A DNA stretch of 64,000 bases from Meridianimarinicoccus marinus (GTDB lineage: Bacteria; Pseudomonadota; Alphaproteobacteria; Rhodobacterales; Rhodobacteraceae): NCBI RefSeq assembly GCF_040689105.1, contig NZ_JBFBVU010000012.1:1-64000 (forward strand), given 5' to 3'. The translations under genes and the position numbers were made by a program. Shown one piece after another: positions 16,486 to 24,884 of this stretch. Position 1 is the stretch's first letter. Every line of letters begins with the position of its first letter. The notes under the pieces are model-generated. The model was given only the letters and a program-made list of their open reading frames with translations, searched no databases and had not been told where the DNA came from.

Positions 16486-17471
16486 CCCCGCTGATCCGGA
16501 TCGAGGCCGATGGTGCCGATGTCACCGACCGCCTGCGCGACCGGCTGATCGACCTGCGCCTGCACGACGCGGCCGGCTACAAGGCCGACACGCTGACCAT
16601 GACGCTCGATGACCGCGACGGGGTGCTCGTGGTGCCGCCGTCGCAATCGACGGTCACGGTCTCGCTGGGGCTGCTGGGCGCGCGGGCGGTGCCCCTGACC
16701 CGCATGGGCAGCTTCCTGATCGACGAGGTGCAGCTGACCGGGCCGGAGCGGCGGATGATCCTGTCGGGGAGCGCCGCGGCCATGGGCACCGACATCCGTG
16801 CCCCGCGCACGCGGGCCTGGGAGGGTGTCACCCTGGGGGCCATGGTGGCCACCATCGCCGAAGAGGCGGGCCTGACCCCCTCGGTGGACCCGGAGCTGGC
16901 CGGTCTCGCGCTGCCCTTCGTGGCCCAGACCGCCGAAAGCAACCTGCATATCCTGACCCGTGTCGCGCGCCAGATCGGTGCTGTCTTCAAGCCCGCGGAC
17001 GGTCATCTTCTGGTCGCCCGGCGCGGCGCGGACACCAATGCCGCAGGCCAGCCCTTGCCGGTGCTGCGGCTGCTGCCGTCCGAGCTGACATCCTGGTCAT
17101 GGCGCGCGGCCGAGCGTGACCGCTATGCCTCGGCCGAGGCCTCCTGGACCGACCTGGCGACCGGCCAGGTCACCAGGGTGGTGGTCGGCGACGGCACCCC
17201 GCGCCGCGTGCTGCGCCATGTCTATCGCAGCGAGGACGAGGCCCGCCGGTCCGCGCAAGCCGCCCTGAACGGGGCCGGGCAGGGAGCCGAGACCGCCCGG
17301 CTGCAATGCGCGGGGTTTCGTCCCGATGCCTTTGCCGGTGCCCGCCTGCGCTTTGCCGACACCCGCCCGGAATGGGCCGGCGACTGGTCGGTCACCGCCG
17401 CGACCCATGTGCTGAACGCCACCCTGACCACCGATCTGGAACTGGAACGACCCCTCCCGAAAGGAGCCTGA
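16482..17471 (+). CDS. Phage late control D / tail hub protein (P2 gpD, gp27-like)
   Basis: A 329-residue protein of the late-control-D family (baseplate hub, related to T4 gp27 and VgrG N-terminal domains). Landmarks are TLTMTLDDRDGVLVVPPSQS, AWEGVTLGAMVATIAEEAGL and SNLHILTRVARQIGAVFK, then GLRY-like C-terminal segments ending LELERPLPKGA. ATG 16482 overlaps gpX by 4 bases. The last 34 bases, with the following start codon, form the first copy of an imperfect direct repeat flanking the next small gene. Confidence 0.85.
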   Translation: MTPLIRIEADGADVTDRLRDRLIDLRLHDAAGYKADTLTMTLDDRDGVLVVPPSQSTVTVSLGLLGARAVPLTRMGSFLIDEVQLTGPERRMILSGSAAAMGTDIRAPRTRAWEGVTLGAMVATIAEEAGLTPSVDPELAGLALPFVAQTAESNLHILTRVARQIGAVFKPADGHLLVARRGADTNAAGQPLPVLRLLPSELTSWSWRAAERDRYASAEASWTDLATGQVTRVVVGDGTPRRVLRHVYRSEDEARRSAQAALNGAGQGAETARLQCAGFRPDAFAGARLRFADTRPEWAGDWSVTAATHVLNATLTTDLELERPLPKGA

Positions 17472-17479
17472 GATGTCCT
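17438..17479 (+). repeat. Left copy of a 42-base imperfect direct repeat flanking a small cargo gene
   Basis: By hand alignment 35 of 42 bases match the copy at 17676-17717. Both encode an E/D-L-[ED]-R-P-x-P-K-G-A ending, a stop, and the ATGTCCT start of the next gene. The pattern indicates duplication of the gpD tail when the 17473-17709 gene was inserted. Confidence 0.7.
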
Positions 17480-17709
17480 ATGACCCGTCGCTCATTGCAC
17501 CGATGCCAGACGAAGAAGTCGCAAGGCTCAAATCTCAGATTGAGAGGCGTTGGCGCAGCAAGCCCCACTATGAATTTGATCCTCAGGGAGCTGATGAATA
17601 TGGCTCACCGTGTTGTGTCATGCGCGCCCACGAAATCCTGAGATTGATCGCTCGGATTGAACTCCCCTCAGACACGGAACTGGATCGCCCGGTTCCCAAA
17701 GGAGCCTGA
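17473..17709 (+). CDS. Small lower-GC cargo (moron-like) protein of unknown function
   Basis: A 78-residue protein, MSYDPSLIAPMPDEEVARLK onwards, with a charged helical middle (QIERRWRSKPHYEFDP) and two adjacent Cys (SPCCVMRAHEI). I recognise no family. GC is about 54% by hand count against roughly two thirds in its neighbours. Its C-terminal LDRPVPKGA repeats the end of gpD and its start region repeats in the next gene. It looks like a gene inserted between two tail genes by recombination across short homology. It could be an anti-phage, exclusion or host-fitness factor, but nothing in the sequence proves this. Confidence 0.6.
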   Translation: MSYDPSLIAPMPDEEVARLKSQIERRWRSKPHYEFDPQGADEYGSPCCVMRAHEILRLIARIELPSDTELDRPVPKGA

Positions 17710-17717
17710 CATGTCCT
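17676..17717 (+). repeat. Right copy of the 42-base imperfect direct repeat
   Basis: Matches 17438-17479 at 35 of 42 positions. It spans the end of the small cargo gene, its stop and the ATG of the host-recognition gene. Confidence 0.7.
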
Positions 17718-19477
17718 CGCAAATCTACCCTTCCGACACCACCTGGACCGAACTGGCCACCGGCGATTGCGTGATCACCGCGCGGGGCGAGGTCGACATC
17801 ACCTTCGCCGCCACCCTGCCGCCTGCCGGTGCCGCCGCCCACATCCTGGTCTCCAGCTCCGATGCGCTGGAATACACCGGCCCCGACAAGGCCTGGGGGC
17901 GCAGCCGGTCGCCGGGAAGCCATGTGGTGGTCTCCGATGCGGCGGTTCAGCCCGCCTCCGGACCGGTGGCCGCGGTGGCCCCGGCGGTGACCGCACCGCC
18001 CGGTGTCACGCCTGCCGCGCCACAGGCGGGCGAGGACATCACCGTGACCCTGGGCACCGCCAGCGGCACGCCTGCGCCCGAGGCCTCGGCCGAGCTGACC
18101 GTGGCCGGGCGCCGGGTGGCCCTCGACAATGCCCCGATCCGCTTCCCGCGTGCCGGTGCCTATGAGCTGAAGGTGATCTGGCGCAATGGCGTGGCCCCCA
18201 AGGTTGAGGTCAGCGTCACCGGCACGGTGTCGGATCCCGCGGGCGCGCCCGCGCCAGGCAATACCCATGCCGCCACGGTTGCCGGGTTCAGCCGGGACAT
18301 GGCGATCTTCGACAGCGGCGCGGCGCGCGGGCTCGATGCCGCCACCGTCCCCTTGTCGGGCACCACCGACGCGCTGGACGGGGCGCAGATCATGGCCGAG
18401 ATCGTCCGCGCTGATACTGGCGCCGTGGTGCAGGCTGCTGTCGGCGTCGGCACGGCTTCGGGCGGCAGCTGGGCGGGGGCGCTCTTCGGTGTGCCGCGCA
18501 ACAGCAACTGGCTGAAGGTCCGTGTCTTCGTCGAAGGCAGCACGGCGGCGAAGGCCGAAACCGCCAACCGCTTCGGCGTCGGCCATATCGTCGGGCTGAT
18601 CGGCCAGTCGGAAGATGCCCGGATGTTTGCCGACAATTTCAGCCAGACCGCGCCGCTGGCCGTGACCGACGACAGCGCCGTGCAGGTGATCCGCCAGCAG
18701 GAGGGCGGGGCCAAGCCCTGGCCGATCACCATCGAGGCGGTCACCGCCGCCAGCCCGGTCACGGCGTCCATTGCGGCGCTGGCCGATGTGCTGATCCGCA
18801 ACGCACCGGGCGAGAAGTTCCTGATCCTCGACCTGGCCCATTCCGGCACCGGGCGGGGCAACCTGGCCAATGACAGCGATTTCTCCCGCGACTGGAGTGA
18901 CTTTGCCGCGATCATTGCCGCAGCCCGCGCCGACGGGTCCGACCTGGGCCTGATCCTGGACAGCTGGACCGCTGCCGACAGCGCCGCCGCCGACATGTTC
19001 CGCCTGCGCTACTACCCGTTCTACGCCGGCATCGATGCGGCCGGGGCGGACTACGTGCTGGGTACATCCCACCAGTCGCGCACCTATGACCACATCCTGT
19101 GGGATCTGTCCTCGATCGGTGGGCGGGGGATCTTCGATGCCAGCAAGACCGCGCTCATGATGTTCGGCCCGCACCGCTTCGAGGTCGGCCAGGACATGCT
19201 GGATGCGGTCACCCAGGCCGACGGCACCCCGACAATATCGTCAACAAGCAGGACACCCGCCTGTCGATCCGCAACATGCTGGACGACGCCGCCCTGGCCC
19301 CGATCCTGGCGCCGCGCGGCAAGGGTCCGGAGGTGCTGCTCTACCAGAACGGCTATCGCGCGGTCAGCGCCGTGGACAACACGCCCGACCCGGCCGGCAC
19401 CCATTGGGACGACGCCTCGCACCCGGCCGCGCATACCGACGACGGGCTTCCGGCCCGCGCCCGCCATGTGGCGGTGA
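17711..19477 (+). pseudogene. Phage host-recognition/tail protein, N-terminal part (SGNH-hydrolase-like), frameshifted
   Basis: First part of a very large tail-tip protein. Residues 1-80 resemble a phage baseplate beta domain. Two Pro/Ala-rich immunoglobulin-like stretches follow, then from about residue 290 an SGNH-hydrolase-like domain: LIGQSED nucleophile region, FLILDLAHSGTGRGN, GLILDSWTAADS and YVLGTSHQSRTYDHILWDL. The sensible reading ends at about 19227-19230 within a CCCC run. After it the frame gives low-complexity Arg/Thr/Pro sequence to the stop at 19477, while homologous sequence continues in the next frame from GAC 19231. A single-base loss in the C run explains this. The catalytic Asp/His block is in the other frame, so the product as read would lack its active site. 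Confidence 0.75.
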
Positions 19478-20517
19478 CCGCGCTGCATGGGCTGGGGCTG
19501 GCACCGATCGAGGTGCCGCGCTTCAACCGCGCGTATTGGGAACCCTCGGGGGCCTGGGTCGAGCTGTGGTTCGAGGACGCCAGCGGTGCCACGCCGCCGG
19601 TCACCACCACCCGCGCGGCGCGCGGCCTGCCGGCGATGCCCGCCACCTACCCGCATCGCACCGAGGTGCTGGGCTTCGAGATCAACGGCGTCCCGGCGGA
19701 AAACGCCACGCTGGTGGGGGGCCGGGTGCGGATCGCACCCAATGGCGGCGGCACGTTCGTCTATTCCGACACCATCCAGTTTGGCCGGGGCGGGGCATCG
19801 GGTGTCATCAAATGGCCCGAGGACAAGTTCGACGGCGACTGGATGAACCTGCCGATGGTCGACCTGGGGCTTGCGGGCGTCGAGGGCGTGGCGCTGGAGC
19901 CGCTGCCGCTGGCCACCGAGATCGCCAACACCCTGCCCGCACCCGCGACCTTCACCACCACCGACGCGGGGCCGTACTTCAACGACGCGGACCTGGGTGC
20001 CAACGGCGGCCAGATCACCCTGTCCGCCAAGGTGCGCTTCGCCACGGGGCAAGGCAACAACGGGTCGTTCTTCGGCCAGAGCGGCGGCGGGTTCGAACTG
20101 ACGCGCCTGTCCAACGACGGCTCCATCCGGGCCAATGTCGAGGACAGCGCCGGGGCACCGGTGCTCTCCAGCAACACGCTTGCACTGCAGATCGCCGAGA
20201 ACACCTGGACCGAAGTTGTCTGCTGTATCGATCTCGTCGCCCAGACCCTGACGGTCTGGAAGGACGGCGTATCGGACCAGGTGGCGCTGGCGGCGAACAA
20301 CGGCCAGTTCCTGAACAACCGCTTCGTCACCCTGCTGAACCGCAATGGCAGCGGCGGCTATCAGTTCGTGGGCGACGTGGAATTTCTGCGGCTCTGGAAG
20401 GACACGGTGACCACCGACGGGTCGGAGCCCGTGGGCGTGCCGGACATCGAGGTCCTGGGACCCGCCAGTGCCGCCAATGCGCATCCGACCAAGCGCGGAG
20501 CTGATGCCAGCGGTTAG
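19231..20517 (+). pseudogene. Host-recognition protein, middle part (SGNH end plus LamG/ConA-like lectin domain), ends at in-frame amber
   Basis: Continuation of the preceding gene in a shifted frame, beginning DNIVNKQDTRLSIRNMLDD. It contains HWDDASHP, the expected Asp-x-x-His block of an SGNH esterase, and GLPARARHVAVTAL. Next comes a beta-rich region and then, from about 19970, a LamG/concanavalin-like jelly roll: QITLSAKVRFATGQGNNGSF, GFELTRLSNDGSIRANVEDS, ENTWTEVVCCIDLVAQTLTV and FLRLWKDTV. TAG at 20515-20517 interrupts the frame; the sequence on the far side (LTRVTHGGVTFDLSG) continues in the same frame. A CAG to TAG change would explain it. Confidence 0.7.
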
Positions 20518-20541
20518 CTGACACGGGTCACCCATGGTGGC

Positions 20542-22074
20542 GTGACGTTCGATCTTTCGGGCGTCACCGCCACCGGTACCAGCGAAGACGGTGTTCCGTG
20601 GGTGGTCGGCAGCAATATCCAGCTCGAAGCACTCTCTCCGGGGCCGGTCGATGTCGGATCGGGCGACTGGCGCAACGGCTGGGCGATCAACCCGCGCCAC
20701 GCCAAGACCGCCCCCCAGCCTTTCGATGCCCGCATCGAGAACTTCATGGTGTCGGGCCAGTCGCTGCCCGCGGCCCTGTCCGCCGACCACATCGTGGTGG
20801 CCTGCGAAAGCGAACCGGCCCCGGCCGACGTGCGCGACGGCGTGATCCGCTCCTGGGCGGGTCTGCTGGTGCGCAGTACACCGCCGCCGTCGGGGATGAT
20901 GGCTCCGGCCCTGATCGGCTGGAACAACCGCACGGGCTTTGATGGCCCGGTGGTGGATCTGGACGGGCTGATGGCGGCCCGGCCGCGCCTGTCGTCCGCC
21001 TCGGTCCAGGTGCCCGCGGTGGCGGATGTGCTGGGCCACATCGGCCGGCTGGCGATCGGGCCGGCGCTGAACTGGGCGGCCAACGGGGTGGGCTACGAGG
21101 CGGCGCTGCCGCATCGTTTCGGCATGGACGCCAGCTATAGCAATTATGGCAATGAAACCGCCCGCACCATCGGGGCCGCGGCCCTGCTGACCTGTCTCGA
21201 CACCACGCCGGATGCCGATGCCCGCACGCTGCTGCGCTGGCTGATCCAGCACGGTGTGCAATGGCACGACACGCTGGACACCCACCCCGAAGGGGCCTGC
21301 CCGGCCGATGGCGCCCACAACCAGTTCCAGCTGTTCCCCATGGTGCTGGCGCTGCATGCCGCCGGTCGCGATGCCGAGATTGACACGCTGGAAACCCGGT
21401 TGCCGGGCAACCTGCTGGGGCAGGCGTTCCATGTCAGCGAGGCCTTCCGCCAGGCCTCGGTCACCCCGCACGACGGCACCGCCGGCCTGCCGCAGAACGC
21501 CCGCCGCCGGGCGCTGGTGTCGGTCACCGCCTCCAGCGTCTCGATCCCGACCTTCAGCGGCCGCGACGTGGGCAAGATCCAGCCCATCGGCGCCGACCTG
21601 GTCCGCGAGAGCGACGGGCACCGGGTGGGGGTCAATACGGTGATCGGATCCAACGTGGCCAATGGCAGCCCCATCGAGTTGGGCCTGGGCACCGGCCACG
21701 GCCTTTCGCCGGGCGACGTGGTCACGATCCAGCCCGCCACCGCGCTGACGGCTGGGGATGCGGAATGGGCCGTCCGCTACCGTGCCGCCACCACCAGCGC
21801 CATCGACTGGGAGAGCTGGATGCCCGGTTCGGGGCAATCCTATCGCCCGCTGGCCAACTGGGCCGAGCAGGTGCTGGCGCTGAAAGCCTGGGGGTTCACC
21901 GGATCCGGCTTCGATGCAGCCGTCGACTACACGGTTGGCATGGTGCGCGCCGACTGGCCGGCGGGCGACGACTACGACGACCCCTTCGTGCCCTACACCG
22001 AACAGGGCGGCGCCACCCGGAACCTCGCGCAATCCTTCTGGACGGCGCACGCGGCCGGGCTGGGGTTGTCATGA
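20542..22074 (+). pseudogene. Host-recognition protein, C-terminal part (alpha-helical enzyme-like domain)
   Basis: Same frame as the previous segment beyond the amber codon; a GTG at 20542 could restart translation and yield 510 residues. The region contains a large helical domain with YEAALPHRFGMDASYSNYGN, LLRWLIQHGVQWHDTLDTHP and DGAHNQFQLFPMVLALHAAG. This is suggestive of an alpha/alpha-barrel polysaccharide-active fold, although I cannot name the family. A beta segment with a LGTGHGLSPGDVVTIQPATA turn follows, then the C terminus. It probably recognised or processed a surface glycan. Whether this part is still expressed alone is unknown. Confidence 0.6.
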
Positions 22075-22135
22075 CGCGAGGGTGCGCAGTTTGACGCAGG
22101 GCGGGTCTGAAGGCCCGGTGGCCGGATCGTGCAAT

Positions 22136-22151
22136 ACCCCCTTAAAGGGGT
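22136..22151 (+). terminator. Small stem-loop downstream of the phage tail region
   Basis: ACCCC and GGGGT pair around CTTAAA, followed by GTTTAAC. It is short and the U tract is poor, so it is only a possible terminator for the tail operon. Confidence 0.35.
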
Positions 22152-22361
22152 GTTTAACGATCCGGCGCATTACAGCCCGCCTTGCCGCTCAAGGCCAGCG
22201 GAAACCGCCAAAAACCGGTCTGCTGAAAATATCTCTGCAAAACACTGCAAAAATCTTTGGCACGCTACAACAACCCGCGCTGAAACCTTTCGCCGGGTCA
22301 CTGTCACAAAACTTCACTTTACAGACCGGATTCCAGCTTACAGACTACATCTAGTAAGTAT

Positions 22362-22376
22362 GAGGTTGTTAACCTC
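22362..22376. promoter_or_regulatory. 15-base palindrome GAGGTT-GTT-AACCTC upstream of the ybjN-like gene
   Basis: Two perfect 6-base half-sites separated by three bases lie about 65 bases before the chosen start at 22441. Position and symmetry suit an operator or processing site. No matching regulator is identifiable from the sequence. Confidence 0.35.
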
Positions 22377-22440
22377 TGCTTCTTGAGCAGGCACCATGTC
22401 TCTGGGCGCCGCCCGGGGGCTCCAACGAGTGAGGCCGGGC

Positions 22441-22938
22441 ATGTCACTTTCCGAACATCAGATCGCAGAGATCCATCCGATCGACATTGTCGAGACGCTG
22501 GCAGAACACCACGATTGGGAGTTCGACCGCGTTGGCGAGGATCAGATTGCCATGGCTGTCGAAGGCCAGTGGCGCACCTATTCGATCACCCTGGCCTGGT
22601 CGGGTTACGATGAAACCCTGCGCATGATCGTCAGCTTCGAGATGGAGCCGCCGAAAGAGCGGTTGCCGGAGATCTATGAAACCCTGAACCGCGCCAATGA
22701 CAGTTGCTGGACCGGGGCGTTCTCCTACTGGGAGGAACAGGGGCTGATGGTCTATCGCTACGGGCTGGTTCTGACCGGCGGGATGGGGGTGCATCCCGAT
22801 CAGATCAACACGCTGATCGGCACCGCCGTGGCCGCGGCCGAGCGGTTCTACCCGGCGTTCCAGCTGGTGGCCTGGGGCAACACTGCCCCGGAAAAGGCGC
22901 TACAGGTTGCGATTGCAGAGGCCTACGGACGGGCCTAG
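22441..22938 (+). CDS. YbjN domain-containing protein
   Basis: A 165-residue cytoplasmic protein with a YbjN (type III secretion chaperone-like) fold. It shows HPIDIVETLAEHHDWEFDRV, SFEMEPPKERLPEIYETLNR and GAFSYWEEQGLMVYRYGLVL. The start at 22441 is preferred because alphaproteobacterial homologues begin near MSLSE; an upstream ATG at 22396 would add 15 unlikely residues. YbjN proteins are implicated in stress and motility regulation in enterics; the role in alphaproteobacteria is unclear. It lies 40 bases before proC, an arrangement I remember from other Rhodobacteraceae. Confidence 0.8.
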   Translation: MSLSEHQIAEIHPIDIVETLAEHHDWEFDRVGEDQIAMAVEGQWRTYSITLAWSGYDETLRMIVSFEMEPPKERLPEIYETLNRANDSCWTGAFSYWEEQGLMVYRYGLVLTGGMGVHPDQINTLIGTAVAAAERFYPAFQLVAWGNTAPEKALQVAIAEAYGRA

Positions 22939-22978
22939 GATCTGCCCCCGCGGGACGGGCCCGCAACGGGGGACGGAC

Positions 22979-23791
22979 ATGATGAATTCAATCTCGGGCC
23001 GCGGTCTGGTGATGCTGGGCTGCGGCAAGATGGGGTCGGCGCTGTTGCAGGGCTGGCTCGACAACGGGCTGGATCCGGCCGAGGTCTGGGTCCGCGACCC
23101 GCGTCCCGCACCTGTGCTGGGCGACATGGGGGTGACCCATGTGAACGATGCGCTGCCGGCAAACCCGGCGGTGGTGATCGTGGCCGTGAAGCCGCAGTTG
23201 ATGGCCGATGCGCTGGCTGATCTGACGACCTTGGGCGATGGCGACACCATGTTTCTCTCGGTGGCAGCTGGCGTGCCGATTTCATCTTACGAACGGGCCC
23301 TGGGCCAGAATACTCCGATCGTAAGGGCGATGCCGAACACCCCGGCGGCGATCGGCCGGGGCATCACCGCGATCATCGGCAACGGCGTGGTGACCTCGGC
23401 ACAACTGGATCTTGCGGAAACGCTGCTCAGCGCCGTCGGACAGGTGGTGCGGCTTGAGGCCGAGGCGCAACTGGATGCGGTCACGGGCGTGTCGGGCAGC
23501 GGCCCGGCCTATGTCTTTCACATGATCGAGGCGCTGGCAGCGGCGGGCGAGGCCGAGGGGCTGCCGCGCGATCTGTCCGTGCAACTGGCGACCGCCACCG
23601 TGGCAGGGGCCGGGGCGCTGGCCATGGCTTCGGACGACAGCGCGGCCACCCTGCGCGAGAATGTCACCAGCCCGAACGGCACCACGGCGGCAGGTCTGGC
23701 GGTGCTGATGTCCGAAACCGACGGCCTGCCGCCGCTGATCCGCGCCACCGTGGCGGCGGCGGCCAGTCGCTCGCGGGAGTTGGGCAAGTGA
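22979..23791 (+). CDS. proC: Pyrroline-5-carboxylate reductase
   Basis: A 270-residue enzyme that reduces pyrroline-5-carboxylate to proline with NAD(P)H (EC 1.5.1.2). The N-terminal Rossmann motif is VMLGCGKMGSALLQGWLDNG. Later family landmarks are VKPQLMADAL, RAMPNTPAAIGRGITAIIGN, LDAVTGVSGSGPAYVFHMIE and the C-terminal TSPNGTTAAGLAVL. Two adjacent ATGs (22979, 22982) are possible starts; either gives a normal-length protein. It overlaps csaA by 4 bases. Confidence 0.93.
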   Translation: MMNSISGRGLVMLGCGKMGSALLQGWLDNGLDPAEVWVRDPRPAPVLGDMGVTHVNDALPANPAVVIVAVKPQLMADALADLTTLGDGDTMFLSVAAGVPISSYERALGQNTPIVRAMPNTPAAIGRGITAIIGNGVVTSAQLDLAETLLSAVGQVVRLEAEAQLDAVTGVSGSGPAYVFHMIEALAAAGEAEGLPRDLSVQLATATVAGAGALAMASDDSAATLRENVTSPNGTTAAGLAVLMSETDGLPPLIRATVAAAASRSRELGK

Positions 23792-24123
23792 CGGCCAGCT
23801 TTGACGATTTCCTGAAGATCGACATCCGCGCGGGCCGGGTGGTGAAGGCCGAGGCCTTCCCCGAGGCCCGCAAGCCCGCCTACAAGCTGTGGGTCGACTA
23901 TGGGCCCGAGATCGGGGTCAAGAAAAGCTCGGCCCAGATCACGAAGAACTATGCTCTGGAGGCGCTGGAAGGGCGGATGGTCATGGGCGTGGTGAACTTC
24001 GCGCCGCGCCAGATCGGCCCGTTCATGTCCGAGGCGCTGGTTGTGGGGGTGCCAGATGAAAGCGGCGAGGTGGTGCTGCTGGCCCCGGATGCCGATGTGC
24101 CGCCGGGCGCGCGGCTCTACTGA
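23788..24123 (+). CDS. csaA: tRNA-binding chaperone-like protein CsaA
   Basis: A 111-residue EMAP-II/tRNA-binding domain protein starting at GTG 23788. It has FLKIDIRAGRVVKAEAFPEA, KKSSAQITKNY and GRMVMGVVNFAPRQIGPFMS with the C-terminal VPPGARLY. CsaA-type proteins bind tRNA as dimers and have been described as secretion-related chaperones. The gene overlaps proC by 4 bases and converges on tdk, overlapping it by 7 bases at the 3' ends. Confidence 0.88.
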   Translation: MTASFDDFLKIDIRAGRVVKAEAFPEARKPAYKLWVDYGPEIGVKKSSAQITKNYALEALEGRMVMGVVNFAPRQIGPFMSEALVVGVPDESGEVVLLAPDADVPPGARLY

Positions 24124-24704
24124 GCCGCGTCCTCCATCGCCTTTCGCCAATGGCGGCGGCACAGCGAGACATAGGTTTCATTGCCACCGATCTGCACCTG
24201 CGCGCCGTCGCGCAGCGGACGGCCGTCGGGCCCGTGGCGCACCACCATCGTGGCCTTCTTGCCGCAATGGCAGATGGTGCGCACCTCACGCATTTCGTCG
24301 GCCAGCGCCAGCAGGGCGGCCGAGCCGGGAAACAGCTTGCCGCGAAAATCCACCCGCAGCCCGTAGCACATGATCGGCACCCCCAGATCGTCCACCGCCT
24401 GCGCCAGTTGCCAGACCTGCGCTTCGGTCAGGAACTGCGCTTCATCCACGAAGACACAGGCGCAGGGGCCTTCGGACTGGCGGGCCGCGATCATCTCGAA
24501 CAGGTCGGTGTCGTCGGCAAAGGTCTGGGCCGGTTCGGAAATTCCGATGCGCGAGGCGATCTTCCCCATGCCCGCGCGCCGGTCCAGCCGGGCGGTCAGG
24601 CGCAAGGTGTCCATCCCGCGCTCGCGATAGTTGTAGTCCGCTTGCAGCAGCGCCGTGGATTTCCCGGCGTTCATGGTCGAATAGTGGAAGTAGAGCTTGG
24701 CCAT
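24117..24704 (-). CDS. tdk: Thymidine kinase
   Basis: A 195-residue type II thymidine kinase (EC 2.7.1.21) phosphorylating thymidine to dTMP for pyrimidine salvage. Walker A is STMNAGKSTALLQ near the N terminus and Walker B is CVFVDEAQFL. The zinc-binding cysteines are in ICHCGKKAT and the late SLCRRHW. A thymidine lid YGLRVDFRGKLFPGSAALLA is present. The start at 24704 gives the canonical MAKLYFHYS N terminus. Confidence 0.93.
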   Translation of the reverse strand: MAKLYFHYSTMNAGKSTALLQADYNYRERGMDTLRLTARLDRRAGMGKIASRIGISEPAQTFADDTDLFEMIAARQSEGPCACVFVDEAQFLTEAQVWQLAQAVDDLGVPIMCYGLRVDFRGKLFPGSAALLALADEMREVRTICHCGKKATMVVRHGPDGRPLRDGAQVQIGGNETYVSLCRRHWRKAMEDAAQ

Positions 24705-24785
24705 GGGGGTTTGGTATGCGCGGCGCGGGGCAGAGGCAAGGGCCCGGCCTTGCGGCACGGGCCCCCGAAACATCAACACTCGATA

Positions 24786-24829
24786 ACAACCTCCGGCCGG
24801 TGTCCCTTGAGATAGGCCGGGGAGGTTGT
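24786..24829 (-). terminator. Long stem-loop downstream of the lipoprotein gene
   Basis: ACAACCTCC pairs with GGAGGTTGT and an inner GGCC with GGCC, with a 2-base bulge and a 16-base loop. It lies between the end of the minus-strand lipoprotein gene at 24885 and the tdk start. Read on the minus strand it is followed by TATCGAGTGTT, without a strong U run, so it may be a terminator or an mRNA-stabilising element. Confidence 0.45.
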
Positions 24830-24884
24830 CGGAAGCTTAACGCTCCGGTGTCAGTTCCGTGTCATTTGAGTCAAATCGGCGGGA

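Larger units (their letters stand above)
22075..22440. other. Non-coding, lower-GC junction at the right edge of the phage remnant
   Basis: About 366 bases without a convincing gene, visibly richer in A/T than its flanks (CAAAAACCGG, AAAATATCTCTGCAAAACAC). It holds a small hairpin at 22136-22151, a direct repeat TTACAGAC (22319-22326 and 22338-22345) and a 15-base palindrome at 22362-22376. It probably contains the right boundary of the phage insertion and the promoter of the ybjN-like gene. I see no tRNA or obvious attachment core. Confidence 0.5.

Noticed and set aside
19227..19231. Programmed ribosomal frameshift at the CCCC run in the host-recognition gene
   Set aside because: The site does not form a phased X XXY YYZ heptamer and no such frameshift is known for this protein type; the additional amber codon downstream favours decay or indel.
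19084..22050. Open antisense frame of about 990 codons across the host-recognition gene
   Set aside because: Low-complexity composition and no recognisable motifs; the sense strand carries real domains, so this is a compositional shadow.
10273..22074. Gene transfer agent or type VI secretion cluster
   Set aside because: GTA particles lack a contractile sheath and have capsid and portal genes; type VI would need TssB/TssC, ClpV, TssJLM and VgrG. The genes match P2-like tail components instead.
24865..24875. TTTGAGTCAAA palindrome as an FNR-type site
   Set aside because: Spacing differs from the FNR consensus (TTGAT-N4-ATCAA), and the site lies behind the end of a gene rather than in a promoter.
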